A stretch of DNA of 29,414 nt from Cytidiella melzeri. Its lineage: Eukaryota > Basidiomycota > Agaricomycetes > Polyporales > Irpicaceae. Under the pieces are notes generated by a model. The model was not told the origin of the DNA. It saw nothing but the letters and a program-made list of their open reading frames with translations, and made no database searches. Of the stretch, positions 19,493 through 27,897 are shown piece after piece. The DNA lies in NCBI GenBank assembly GCA_022592445.1, contig JABYQR010000473.1, positions 1 to 29,414 on the forward strand. Reading direction: 5' to 3'. A program made the position numbers and the translations under genes. Each line of letters opens with the position of its first letter. Positions within the stretch are counted from its first letter, which is position 1.

Positions 19493-20180
19493 TTAAGCCT
19501 TGATGACCTTGATATCTGCGCCTTGTGTGAGTGCACGACTGTATGGGCAGAACTACATACACCTAACGTGAGCGATATGCAAAGAGCTTGAGAGATTGCT
19601 TGGGGCATACCTCATGTGCCGCCTGGATGACAGCATCATCGTCGAAATTTTCGACGATGATTTCTGACCTCAACCCAAAGCCGTCCAGGTTGGCATCGCT
19701 CGGATGACCGAGAAAGACGTTCGCAGACACTTTGGCTGCCGCTGCGGCCTCCTTTTTGCCTGCACGCGAAGCCATGAGCTGTAGAGCGCCGAGGAAGCAT
19801 GCTACGTGGTGTCAGCTTTGCATGCGTACGGAAACACGAGACGTACTGGAATAACCCATCGCGAACAACTGTTCGGGGTTTTGGCCCTCGCCCTTTCCTC
19901 CTGCGGACTTTGGCATGTCCATCTTCAGCTTCAGTGCGGCATCTCCAAAAGACTCCACCTGGCCATGACGGCCAGCACCTTGTGCGGTTGCTTTCTCGAA
20001 GAACTAACGAAGCAACTTAGCTCTGTGGGTCGACAGAGGAAGGCAACGCACGATGTGGTCTTTGAGAGTGATGATGCTTCGACTGTGCAGGGGATTTTTG
20101 CCTTGCACATAACGCCCCGCCGCGCCTTGTATCATGCGGCGTGTGACGTAGGATTGGCGGAGAACTTGAGTTGCGTTCAT
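19493..20180 (-). CDS. Ohr/OsmC-family organic hydroperoxide peroxidase, mitochondrial-type leader
   Basis: Four exons on the minus strand: 20180-20052, 20003-19847, 19801-19611, 19552-19493, giving 178 aa with consistent phases. The core matches the Ohr branch of OsmC: GAGRHGQVESFGDAALKLKM, GQNPEQLFAMGYSTCF with the first catalytic Cys97, then the long strand region SANVFLGHPSDANLDGFGLR and FCPYSRAL with the second Cys161. Ohr enzymes use this Cys pair, with conserved Arg and Glu, to reduce organic hydroperoxides. Residues 1-38 (MNATQVLRQSYVTRRM, onward) hold many Arg and no Asp or Glu, as a mitochondrial targeting peptide would. Intron 2 splits the codon just before Cys97. Start is the first in-frame ATG; an upstream TTG is not credible in a fungus. 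Ohr proteins are best known from bacteria; fungal mitochondrial forms exist. Confidence 0.87.
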
Positions 20181-20580
20181 GAGTATATTATCAGTAACCA
20201 AGAAGATTGGGGTGGAAGAGGGCGAAAGAGAGCAGAGCAGGTCAACAAGGCATGTAGTCGGGGTTAAAGACTGTACTGGTGTTGAGCAGCGGTAATGAGG
20301 TTGTGGTGCGCCATATTTGATGCACCGACTGGGGTATCATATCATATGTCATGGTAATAGCGACTAGTGCAAGGATGCTGTTTGCTCGTTCAAGTAAAGT
20401 AAAGCTCTTGCTACGCCCTGCGACGACCATAACACGCGAGGGATATCCCGCTCTGGGATTGTGAAGGTATGCATATGCGCACACCCGCAGCGCCAAGCCC
20501 AGTAAGACTCACTGTGTTTTTGAGCAATTAATCGAGTTGTGACCCCCGAATGACGCGCGAAAACAACAGTAGAACATCTC
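20181..20580. other. Upstream region of Ohr gene, no gene seen
   Basis: About 400 bases of Ohr promoter and spacer up to the left inverted repeat. No convincing coding frame. A gagcaatta at 20522-20530 resembles gagcaataa at 24428-24436 beyond the right repeat and could be a decayed target duplication of the element described next. Confidence 0.3.
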
Positions 20581-20603
20581 GTAAAAAAACAAAACGTTAT
20601 CGC
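20581..20603 (+). repeat. Inverted repeat, left copy
   Basis: Core aacaaaacgttatcgc (about 20588-20603). It is the reverse complement of 24323-24345 with one mismatch, at the fifth base. Confidence 0.75.
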
Positions 20604-21214
20604 ACAATACCTACCACTGTAAACCCGAGCATTACAATATAACATTGAGCAAACTTTATCTCACACAATCTCTGTACCTGGAAAGTTATAAACACCCGGC
20701 ACCCGCGATAATGGTCCGCAGGCCACTTTATCTTGCATGGTAATACATTTTAATGTCTCCGCCCACAGTTTACATTGCAAGATAATCTCGCCACCGGTAG
20801 TTTATATTGTCATACACATCAATGCAATGCTTTCAACGCAGTAGTTCTCACATTAGGGTGCATAGCAACAATGGCAATGGATTGAACAGCGCAATGGCGA
20901 GAAGATCAGCTAATTAAAAATACAGCGCGAGCATGGTGATAGAGAAAGTCATCATAGCAGAACAGATACAGCGAGTTGAAGTGTCCAGGTTCAAAAGAAA
21001 TCAAGAATGTTGCGAGAGCAGACACATGCAGAGACAGGAGCAGAAAATCGGAATGCGAGAGCATTGCAGGAGGAGGTGGGTGTCATTGGATTGTAGCGAC
21101 CGTGAAAGAAAAGCAGAAGTGTTTGTGCAAGATGACGTCCGGGCAAGACTCTGGTGAAGAACGCGTTAGAATACTAGGTGGCTTTCCGTGTACTCCTGAA
21201 TTGACTGAACAAAC

Positions 21215-21764
21215 CTGCCATTGTCACCGATGAAGATATCCCAGAACAGAACACGTCGTCGCTGGATGTCCGTTTCCTTGAGTCCCCAGCGAGCACTGTC
21301 TCGGTCTGGTCACGCGGTCGTTAACTCCTCCGAGCCTCAAAATTGAACTCTTATGAAGAGGAATGACTCACGGAGACCAATCTGAATAACAAACAACGTA
21401 GTCACCATTGAGGGCTTCTCCAATACGGGTTCTAGACATAACGCGGCCCTCGCGAGATGATAATAGTGTTCGCCTTCTCCGGTTTGGTTCTCGTGTTCGC
21501 GCTCGATAAGCATGCCGATGGCGCAGGCTAGAAATATCACAGCAATATCGTGAGGACCTGAGTAGTCATGCATGGGACTCCCCTCGGGTATGTTCATCGG
21601 CTGCTTGTATATAAATGGGATCATCTCGTCAACCAGCGGTTGGAGTGTGAAACCACGACAAAGCCACGCAGCGCCCTCTACGTAGGCTTGTGCGAGGCGG
21701 AGGGTTTCGGTCGTAAGGAGGCGCTGCACGCTGTCAAGATGATCACGAAGACATCGAAAGCCAC
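21215..21764 (-). pseudogene. Fungal-specific transcription factor domain, truncated fragment
   Basis: Minus-strand exons 21764-21372 and 21305-21215 with intron 21371-21306 (GTGAGT..CCAG). The translation carries signatures of the middle domain of Zn2Cys6 regulators: GAAWLCRGFTLQPLVDEM, HYYHLARAALCLEPVLEKPS, IGLHRDSARWGLKETDIQRR, RVLFWDIF. In intact proteins about 35 residues separate the LARA..PVLEKPS block from IGLHRDSARW; here only about nine do, so a helix pair is missing. After FWDIFIGDNG the expected continuation (a WQ..FGRP..S type motif) is absent, and the next frames match nothing. No CxxCxxxxxxC zinc cluster was found upstream. I infer a partial, probably non-functional copy rather than a working regulator. 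Confidence 0.6.
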
Positions 21765-21835
21765 CTGAATAAAGAGCGAGAGAGCGTTGATGGAGTTGCG
21801 TGTCATATATGAATTTGTGGGTACCAAGAGAGAGT

Positions 21836-21894
21836 GAGTGAGTGAGTGTATGTGTGTGTATGTGGGTGGGTGGGTGGGTGGGTGTACGTACCAT
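21836..21894 (+). repeat. Simple repeat (TGAG)n, (TG)n, (GGGT)n
   Basis: Consecutive short runs of TGAG, TG/TATG and GGGT units. They fall in the putative intron 5' of the transcription-factor fragment and extend into its GTACGT donor region on the minus strand. Confidence 0.9.
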
Positions 21895-22225
21895 GCATCC
21901 CCAGAATCCCTTGATAGTATCAGGTTGGGTAGAAACGAGGCACGTATCGAGTATGGCCACCTAGTACGTGTGTCCTGCGCCATCGCCGTCAGTTTCTTGA
22001 GATATCCAAAAAAGGGTAGAACTGACTGTAGTATGTCCCGATGCTCATACCCCCGAGAGCAAGCACTGAAATGTATGTCGCGAAAAGAGCGATTCCCAGG
22101 GCAATCATTATGCCGCGACGATGGTCCCATAGCGAGTAATGGCGCAGCGTAACGTAGGTTATCGTTTTTCGGATGTCAGCGTGTTTTTTGTGGAAAGGAA
22201 AGAGTTTGGGTTGAGTGACACGTAC

Positions 22226-22868
22226 CGTTTGCGGACATGGAATATAACACTGTCAGGATGAACCTTTCCTGATGCATTTTTGTTTTCCATTGCGGGAACC
22301 TCGGACTGTCTTTCAGATGAGGTCGCGAGCCTGATAAGCTGCAACACTTTCTGCAACGTATCGGTATCTTCCGCCTACATGATCTTAGTGAGAAACTTCG
22401 ACCGTTGTGAAAGACTAGTAACGTACGCGTCTAGCGAAGTCCATCCAGTATTTGCAAAACACCACAAACGCGTGCCCGCTCATCCAGACGGCTGTGTCTT
22501 CTGGTGCAAGAGTACGTGTCAAAATGTCGTCATACGCTGATAGCACAGTGTTCGTGACCTCACCCTTTGCCTCGAGAGATGGAGGTGAGCCTACATTCGC
22601 AACGCACTTGATGAATGCAACAGTGAACTTAACAGTTTGTTCCCAGAACATATTGGGCTTGAGGGCCGCAGGGGATGTCCCAAGAAGAAGCAGAAGACCA
22701 TAAAGTCGTATACAATACACATCGTGCGCCATGTCCTTGCCATAAGTAGAGTATAGCGACGAAGATCTGGTGAGAGCAGTGTAGGCGCGCGTGAGGGTCG
22801 AGTCCAAATACTTCGGCGCGAGGTCGCGCAGATATGGGAGCCTTTCCCTTCCCACTGTTTTTACTGAT
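22226..22868 (-). pseudogene. Separase-like N-terminal region fragment
   Basis: Minus-strand exons 22868-22427 and 22374-22226, joined in phase by a 52-nt intron (GTACGT..TGTAG). The product includes YLDSTLTRAYTALTRSSSLY, GKDMAHDVYCIRLYGLLLLL, NMFWEQTVKFTVAFIK, VWMSGHAFVVFCKYWMDFAR and AEDTDTLQKVLQLIRLA. The pattern of helices, with FWEQ..KF and SG..FV.FC.YWM.FA, reminds me of basidiomycete separase N-terminal repeats, recalled from memory only. Separase is a protease of about 2000 residues with a C-terminal peptidase C50 domain, and nothing like that is here. A possible next exon begins at 22065 after an unusually long 160-nt intron and runs on in frame toward the transcription-factor fragment. 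I infer a gene fragment, but an unknown complete protein is possible. Confidence 0.4.
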
Positions 22869-24322
22869 CTGTAAGCGGGAAGTTATGCGCGACGCTAGTT
22901 TGTCTGGTGAAGGAAGCGTGGCCTGCCGCTGTGGTGTGACTGCTGCCGAACTGGATGTCGCTGTGGTGCAAGTATGCTGAGATTTCGCATCAGCAGGAGG
23001 TAGTGCCTGCCTTCTCGTGCGCATGTTGAATGGTATCGCAGCGGTATGAGGAGGTTGGAAGTTGGGAAATGTCTCCAGTGTGTACTGACTGCTCAACCAA
23101 CAAAGCGGCGGCCGCCATGGAGGACAGCAAGCACGAGTGGGGGGAGGTGTAGCCAAAGATAGCTGGGACGGCGGGGAGGGTACCTGTGATGGGTGTTATG
23201 AGTGGATATCGAATGCTGAGACACTGGGATCAGGCACGGGTATGAAACGGTCTATCCCTTGATCCTTTGCTGATGTCGTTCGGCAATTGTGAGCGAGGTC
23301 TCTGATGTATAAGGTATATTTTGGAACGCGTAGAGCAGTAAATTACTATGCCAGTGGGCATATAGACTCACGGTGTAAGTGATAACAGCTGTACAGAAAT
23401 TAGGTACTGTGTGAGTGCCGACAAGTTGCTGTTTGCATAGTAAAGGAAGGAGGACATACACATTTATTCAGTTCCTCGGTGTGCCTAAGATTGACTCAGT
23501 CTGCCTCTGTTCGCCCTGTCCTTCTTGTCAGTGAACACACTCTGTCTAGAAGAAGGAGGCATGGCCCTGTCTCTTGTAGGAAGGGAAGTACTGAAAGAAT
23601 CTATTGAACGAGACTGTATGCGCGAAAAAAAATTGGCGTGCATACAGTGAATCTGGCATGTTGAACAGACTTGCACGGGCGAATGCGGTGTCGCTTGAGG
23701 TCTATGACCGCACTCAGAGAGTCGAGTGGACGGTCGAGCTGATCTTGGAGGGCGTCGTTGTTGTTGAGCAGCGGGGGAGAGAGAGAGAAGATGGTGGTTG
23801 GGGGGAGACAAAGACGACGAGAGCGAGAGCGCCGAGGACGGGGAAGGGAAGTGTGACGGGAGTTGATCCACCACGTCAAAGTGAACTTGTAAGAAATAAA
23901 CCAAACTGCGTCGAGCGAGAAAGACAGTTTCCCGATTTGTGCAGAAGATGCCTTGATTAGGCAGTGGGTGACGGACTCACGTTCACTGCGAGACGAAAGG
24001 CGCGACTCTCACCTCGTTCGCTGCACAACATCACCCTGTGGCGTTCTGCGGCGGGGTCGAAATTGGAGGCTTCCTAACCTACGAAGCCCCAACTTTCTCA
24101 CACTCATGTCACCCCCCGTCCCAAGCCCGCCACAGAATGGTTAACAATGTAATATATTACTGCCACTACTGCTTTACATCGAGTGCTGGTCCTTTACATT
24201 AGTTTAAAATTGTTTACCGCATGCCACTTGGCGTTTACAATGCAATCTAAAGGACCTGCCTTATGCGGACATCATTATAATGTCAAGCGCGCGCGATAAA
24301 CCCCTGGCACGCAATATAACGC
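22869..24322 (-). other. Low-complexity, coding-like remnants in the candidate element
   Basis: The minus strand has several short frames of Ser/Thr/Pro/Gln-rich sequence. About 23160-22870: a Pro-rich stretch running into MRTRRQALPPADAKSQ. Near 23290-23210: DRFIPVPDPSVSAFDIHS. Near 23800-23650: NNNDALQDQLDRPLDSLSAV. They look like disordered protein segments or exons but I could not link them with convincing splice sites, and no start-to-stop gene emerges. They may be the 5' exons of the separase-like fragment or pieces of other genes. 24130-24322 is AT-rich subterminal sequence. Confidence 0.25.
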
Positions 24323-24345
24323 GCGATAACGTTTTGTTTATTTAC
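24323..24345 (-). repeat. Inverted repeat, right copy
   Basis: Core gcgataacgttttgtt (24323-24338), reverse complement of 20581-20603 with one mismatch. An additional ataacgcgcgataac palindromic-looking stretch lies just inside. Confidence 0.75.
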
Positions 24346-24639
24346 CCGATGAAGTTCGCACGATAGATTGCGCCTTTCGCACGACAGATTCACCTGATGG
24401 ACACGAGCGTGAATTCACCAGCTTTTCGAGCAATAATTTAACCCGGTTCCTTCATCATATTATCTTGTGAATTTAGACAGGTAGCTATTGCAGGATATGG
24501 CCCAAAAGTCGGTCAGACCTGATGTATAAATTCAGCAGTAAAGCAGGCAAAATATCAATTATATTTTCTACTGCTACAACAGCGAAAAGATAGGGTAGCG
24601 GACACGGACGACTCGGATAACTTCGCTACATGACGTTGG
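24346..24639. other. Spacer between candidate element and LTR
   Basis: About 290 bases with no coding frame. It includes repeated cgcacgat/cgcacgac words near 24357-24384 and the gagcaataa at 24428-24436 that resembles the sequence left of the other inverted repeat. Confidence 0.35.
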
Positions 24640-25064
24640 TGTCACAGATTTTCAATGTTTCTACAAGACTTGCCTCACCAGGCAACGGTATTATTGGGAA
24701 TATTTAAGCACTTGTCAGGCGCTTATCCAGCGCTTATCCAGTGCTTATCAGGCGCTTATTCCGGCACTTATTCTCAGTGCCTATCAATTGATGCGCTAAT
24801 GCGCCTCCTGTCTCTGATGCGCTGATGCGCTCCTTTCCTTATCTGTGTATCACATGATAGAACTCTCTGGAACCTTGTGGAACATGCTGGAACTATGATG
24901 TCATAGTATAGAACATTCCATTAGATGATGTCATAGTTCTTAGAACCTTCTGGAAAAGTCTAGCCTTGTCTTAGAACAAGCTAGAACAAGTCTAGCCTTG
25001 GAACTAGGTCATGGGGTCAGGTCATGGGGACAATTGCTATTGATTGATTATTGAAGTGGCACCA

Positions 25065-25168
25065 CTAGGGCATAGGGCATGCTTAGTAAGGTAGATTACT
25101 TCGCTTACTCATGTAGGTATTAGGGGTCTTAGGGTAGTACCTGGGGTCCTCCCCTTCATGTATATATA
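25065..25168 (-). promoter_or_regulatory. LTR promoter-leader-intron unit 3
   Basis: TATATATA at 25161-25168, then a GTAAGC donor at 25108-25103, 53 nt downstream on the minus strand, with a possible 44-nt intron 25108-25065 (branch-like ttactaag, acceptor ccctag). Spacing equals that of the other two units, but the intron ends carry no exon duplication. Confidence 0.35.
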
Positions 25169-25352
25169 GAGGCACCCCTGAGGGCATATCCCCTCAGTCT
25201 TATCCACTCTTGTCGCGGAGCAACTGCTGCTATACTGCTAAACCCTAAATAAGGGCAAAGAAGAGGGGGAGTGGAAGTTGAAGTGGATCTCCAACGACGA
25301 CAACGAGGTCAAAGTCGATGATGAGCAGGCAAGCAGGCTCAGAGGCCAGATA

Positions 25353-25478
25353 CTGGCAGTGCAAATGACGAAGTTAATATCAAGCTTATACTAGGTTACA
25401 TTGAGTAACTCACCTGGCAGTGCAAATGACGAAGAGGCCAAGATGCAGAACCAGGAAGGGTAACGGGTACTATATATA
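25353..25478 (-). promoter_or_regulatory. LTR promoter-leader-intron unit 2 with duplicated exon end
   Basis: TATATATA at 25471-25478; 57 nt downstream on the minus strand a GTGAGT donor opens a 61-nt intron (25413-25353) with a ttaac branch-like site and CCAG acceptor. The 21 nt before the donor (25434-25414) are repeated exactly as the last 21 nt of the intron (25373-25353). Leader words align with unit 1 (gcatcttggcctcttcgtca against ccatctcgacctcttggtct). Confidence 0.45.
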
Positions 25479-25680
25479 CTGTGTCTGGGTGGTCTGTGCA
25501 CCAGTTCCCACACTAGGGACTGGAGTAACTTGTGGGGCTGGAGTAACAATAGAACAATAAGGTGACACGGAGACGGGGCTCGACGTGACAAACAGGGACA
25601 CGAAGTGGATATCGATGAGGAGGTGGTGGCAGGCGTGAAGCACAATGCTCTCACCAGCTATCAGACTTTGTTCAAGTTAT

Positions 25681-25811
25681 CTAGCCCAGTAAAGACCAAG
25701 TTAGTATTCTGACTACCAGCTATGTAGTACAGAGGGGATTTGCTTACCTAGCCCAGTAAAGACCAAGAGGTCGAGATGGGGGCTAGGAGCGTACATGCAG
25801 CAGTATATATA
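25681..25811 (-). promoter_or_regulatory. LTR promoter-leader-intron unit 1 with duplicated exon end
   Basis: TATATATA at 25804-25811, the first after the LTR start in the transcription direction; 56 nt downstream a GTAAGC donor opens a 67-nt intron (25747-25681) with a perfect ACTAAC branch site and CTAG acceptor. The 20 nt before the donor (25767-25748) recur exactly as the last 20 nt of the intron (25700-25681). On the plus strand the word is ctagcccagtaaagaccaag. Confidence 0.45.
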
Positions 25812-26321
25812 GACTTCAGGGACCTGCGCACAGACCATGTTGAGGGCAGGCTTTGCAAGAAGCCGTGTGAACGAAGAACAAAAGAACTACCTAAAGGAGA
25901 ACAATAGCTATTGTCTAGACCTTGCCAAGAACTCTACTCGTGAGAGAATCTATCTAAAAGGGGACCAACTATTGTATTCCATTCCCACACCTGTGAGAAC
26001 ATCCTTCCATAAAGAGAACAATAGGGAAAGAACAATAAGGAGTCCATGTGGACGTCATTTATGACATCAAACCCTAGCTATGGGCTGAGCCATGTGTCTG
26101 GAGCCATGTGGGCTTACTTAAGCTAAGTCACATGCCAGTGTGACGTAGTAGCAAGTAATGTGACCGTGTGGAGCGTCTAAGCCACGTGATACGGGCGCTT
26201 AATAGACGTGCAAAGGAGTTTATGCAGAGAGAATTGAAACTAGGTTGTAGCCCGGAGTTTTACAGATAAAAACAAGAGGTAAATTGCGAAAATTAAGGGC
26301 TAGTCAGGGCCATCCATGACA

Positions 26322-26333
26322 TTACCCCCTCCT
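26322..26333 (-). other. Polypurine tract of the Ty3/gypsy element
   Basis: Minus strand AGGAGGGGGTAA lies directly before TGTCATGG. This is the plus-strand primer site for reverse transcription and fixes both the orientation of the element and the LTR start. Confidence 0.75.
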
Positions 26334-26485
26334 AAAATCGAGCGTCCTCGCGAAGCATCACTGTGCTGTGGTGATAGAGGTCTTCTACCTGTCTACAGGG
26401 ATTCAGCAGAATTGCCCCGATTGTCTAGTCAGAAGGATGCTAGGAAGTTTCTCCCCTTCTGGTGTCGTTGACTCGACGTTACCCG

Positions 26486-27897
26486 TCAGTGTGATGTTCT
26501 TGAGATATCCAGACCGATGTGTTTGCCTTCATCCCAGCTAAGATCGTATGTAGATGGATAGATCGTGCGAAGGAAAGCGGGGTCGGTCTGGGTATTGAAT
26601 TCCCGAAAGTGCGAGCGGAGATCCGCGAAGAGTGAAGCTTTGATGACCCGGGGCGCTCCGGGGTTTGCTTTGTAGAAGTCGTCAATTGCTTCTTGACTAT
26701 TCTCGAGGTTTTCTACTGGTTCCCAGCTATTGTGTCCGTCTGAATACCCTTCCCATTTGACAAGGAATTGCAATTTCTTCCAACGTCCGTGTAGCCTGCT
26801 GTCTAGCACTTTTTCGACAACGTACTGTTCTTCTCCTTCTATGACGATAGGATCAGGAGGTGGAGGTACATCTTTGCCGTTGTCGTGCCAAGGACTTAGA
26901 CGGTTGATGTGGAAGACGGGGTGGATTCGGAGATAGCTGGGTAGATCGAGTTTGTAATCGAGATCGCCAATGCGTTCGATGACCTTGTACGGGCCGAGCT
27001 GTCGAGGACCGAGTTTAGGGGTAGCCTGATGAATCTGGACGTTCTTAGCGTTTAGCCATACCATGTCCCCTACTTGGAAGACGCGTGGAGAACGCTTCTC
27101 AGACTCGTAAAGTTGCTTCATCTTTTCTTTGCTTAGACGAAGAGCTGCTTCGGTCTCCTTTCGTACTCGAGCCATATTATCAAGGCGCTCATCGAGTGAA
27201 GGGATATTGCTTCGCTTGCCAACTGGTATGGTGAAGTCGGGGCGATATCCATAGATGACTTCAAACGGTGTTTGGGAGTTACCCGCGTGTACTCGCGAGT
27301 TGAGTGCAAACTCAGCCGCCGGTAGATGATCGACCCAGTCGTCTTGTCGTTGCTGACAGAATAGACGTAGATACTGTTCGATATCCTGGTTTTTGCGTTC
27401 GACTTTGCCATTTCCTTGCGGATGATAGGCGGTCGTAAAACCAGTCTCTATGCCCAGGCGGTGATAGAGCGCACGCATGAAGCGCGCTGCAAACTGGGGT
27501 CCTCGATCAGAGAACACCTTCTTGGGAATGCCGTGAAGTCGGAATACTTCCTTGTAGTGTAGATCGGCAATCCCCTCAGCGTTAACCTTAGTGGTAGTAG
27601 GGATGATGTGCGTTTGATCGGAGTAATGGTCGACGTAGACCGCGATCGAATCAAATCCCTTAGAGGGTGGCAGCTGAGTGATGAGATCTACTCCGACGTG
27701 TTCCCAAGGTCCGGCCGGAGTTTCCTGAGGCTGTAGTACTGCTTTAGGGTGTGGAGCTGACTTGTAGCGTTGGCAGCGATCACAACCTAGTACGTAAGTC
27801 TCGATGAAGGCATTCATCTTCGGCCACCAATAGTGTCGTGACACTAGCTCTATGGTGCCGTGTTTGCCCGGATGACCAGCCGCGGGTGTGTCATGGC
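26486..27897 (-). CDS. Ty3/gypsy Pol, integrase and chromodomain part
   Basis: Minus-strand frame, open from about 27931 to the stop at 26486. Right after the frameshift it reads HDTPAAGHPGKHGT (part of the His side of the zinc domain), then SRHYWWPKM and CDRCQRYKS. The integrase core follows with its catalytic triad: VGVDLITQLP (Asp), FSDRGPQF (Asp), QGNGKVERKNQDIEQ (Glu). Next comes the GPY-type region GPRQLGPYKVIERIGDLDYK, then a chromodomain: EEQYVVEKVLDSR, KLQFLVKWEGYSDGHNSWEP, VENLENSQEAIDDFY. The chromodomain marks a chromovirus, whose integrase is steered to marked chromatin. A C-terminal tail of about 70 residues is unassigned. About 150 bases of 3' UTR lead to the polypurine tract. 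It is one protein with the RT part but is out of frame in this copy. Confidence 0.9.

Larger units (their letters stand above)
20581..24345. mobile_element. Candidate non-autonomous DNA transposon with captured gene fragments
   Basis: A 3765-base segment bounded by a near-perfect inverted repeat (20581-20603 and 24323-24345, 22 of 23 positions). Just inside both ends are AT-rich stretches with related short motifs: GTTTACATTGCAA at 20768-20780 and GTTTACAATGCAA at 24233-24245, plus looser TTTACAT and TTGCATGG variants, like the subterminal transposase-binding repeats of hAT-type elements. The interior carries broken minus-strand pieces of a transcription factor and a separase-like gene, and no transposase. 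True ends may lie further out, because weaker similarity continues past both repeats. An alternative is two unrelated copies of a short repeat in opposite orientation around ordinary decayed genes. Confidence 0.4.
24640..26321 (-). repeat. Probable 3' LTR of the Ty3/gypsy element
   Basis: On the minus strand the LTR begins TGTCATGGATGG at 26321, directly after a polypurine tract, and the likeliest end is ..CTGTGACA at 24640, giving the usual TGTCA..TGACA terminal match and about 1.68 kb. The start is well supported. The end is inferred, because the other LTR is outside the window. Contents: three TATATATA boxes (25804-25811, 25471-25478, 25161-25168), each followed by a splice donor, and near the far end direct repeats of gcgcttatcc type (24719-24770) and duplicated words such as atgatgtcatag and aagtctagccttg (24895-25000). 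Confidence 0.6.

Noticed and set aside
22080..22160. Short hydrophobic minus-strand frame resembling a membrane-protein helix (LRHYSLWDHRRG, then about 30 mostly hydrophobic residues)
   Set aside because: It is only about 50 codons, lies where the separase-like fragment's intron would be, and has no flanking exons; it may be a remnant but cannot be supported.
20581..24345. Helitron origin for the repeat-bounded segment
   Set aside because: Helitrons do not have inverted terminal repeats, and I see no Rep/helicase remnant or CTRR-end hairpin.
24719..24800. CRISPR-like short repeats
   Set aside because: The gcgcttatcc-type units are adjacent imperfect tandem repeats within an LTR in a eukaryotic genome; there are no spacers and no cas genes.
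25353..25434. Plus-strand reading of the LTR introns (GTTAAT..CAG, GTTAGT..CAG)
   Set aside because: Also possible on paper, but the minus strand has better donors, branch sites and TATA spacing and is the element's transcription direction.
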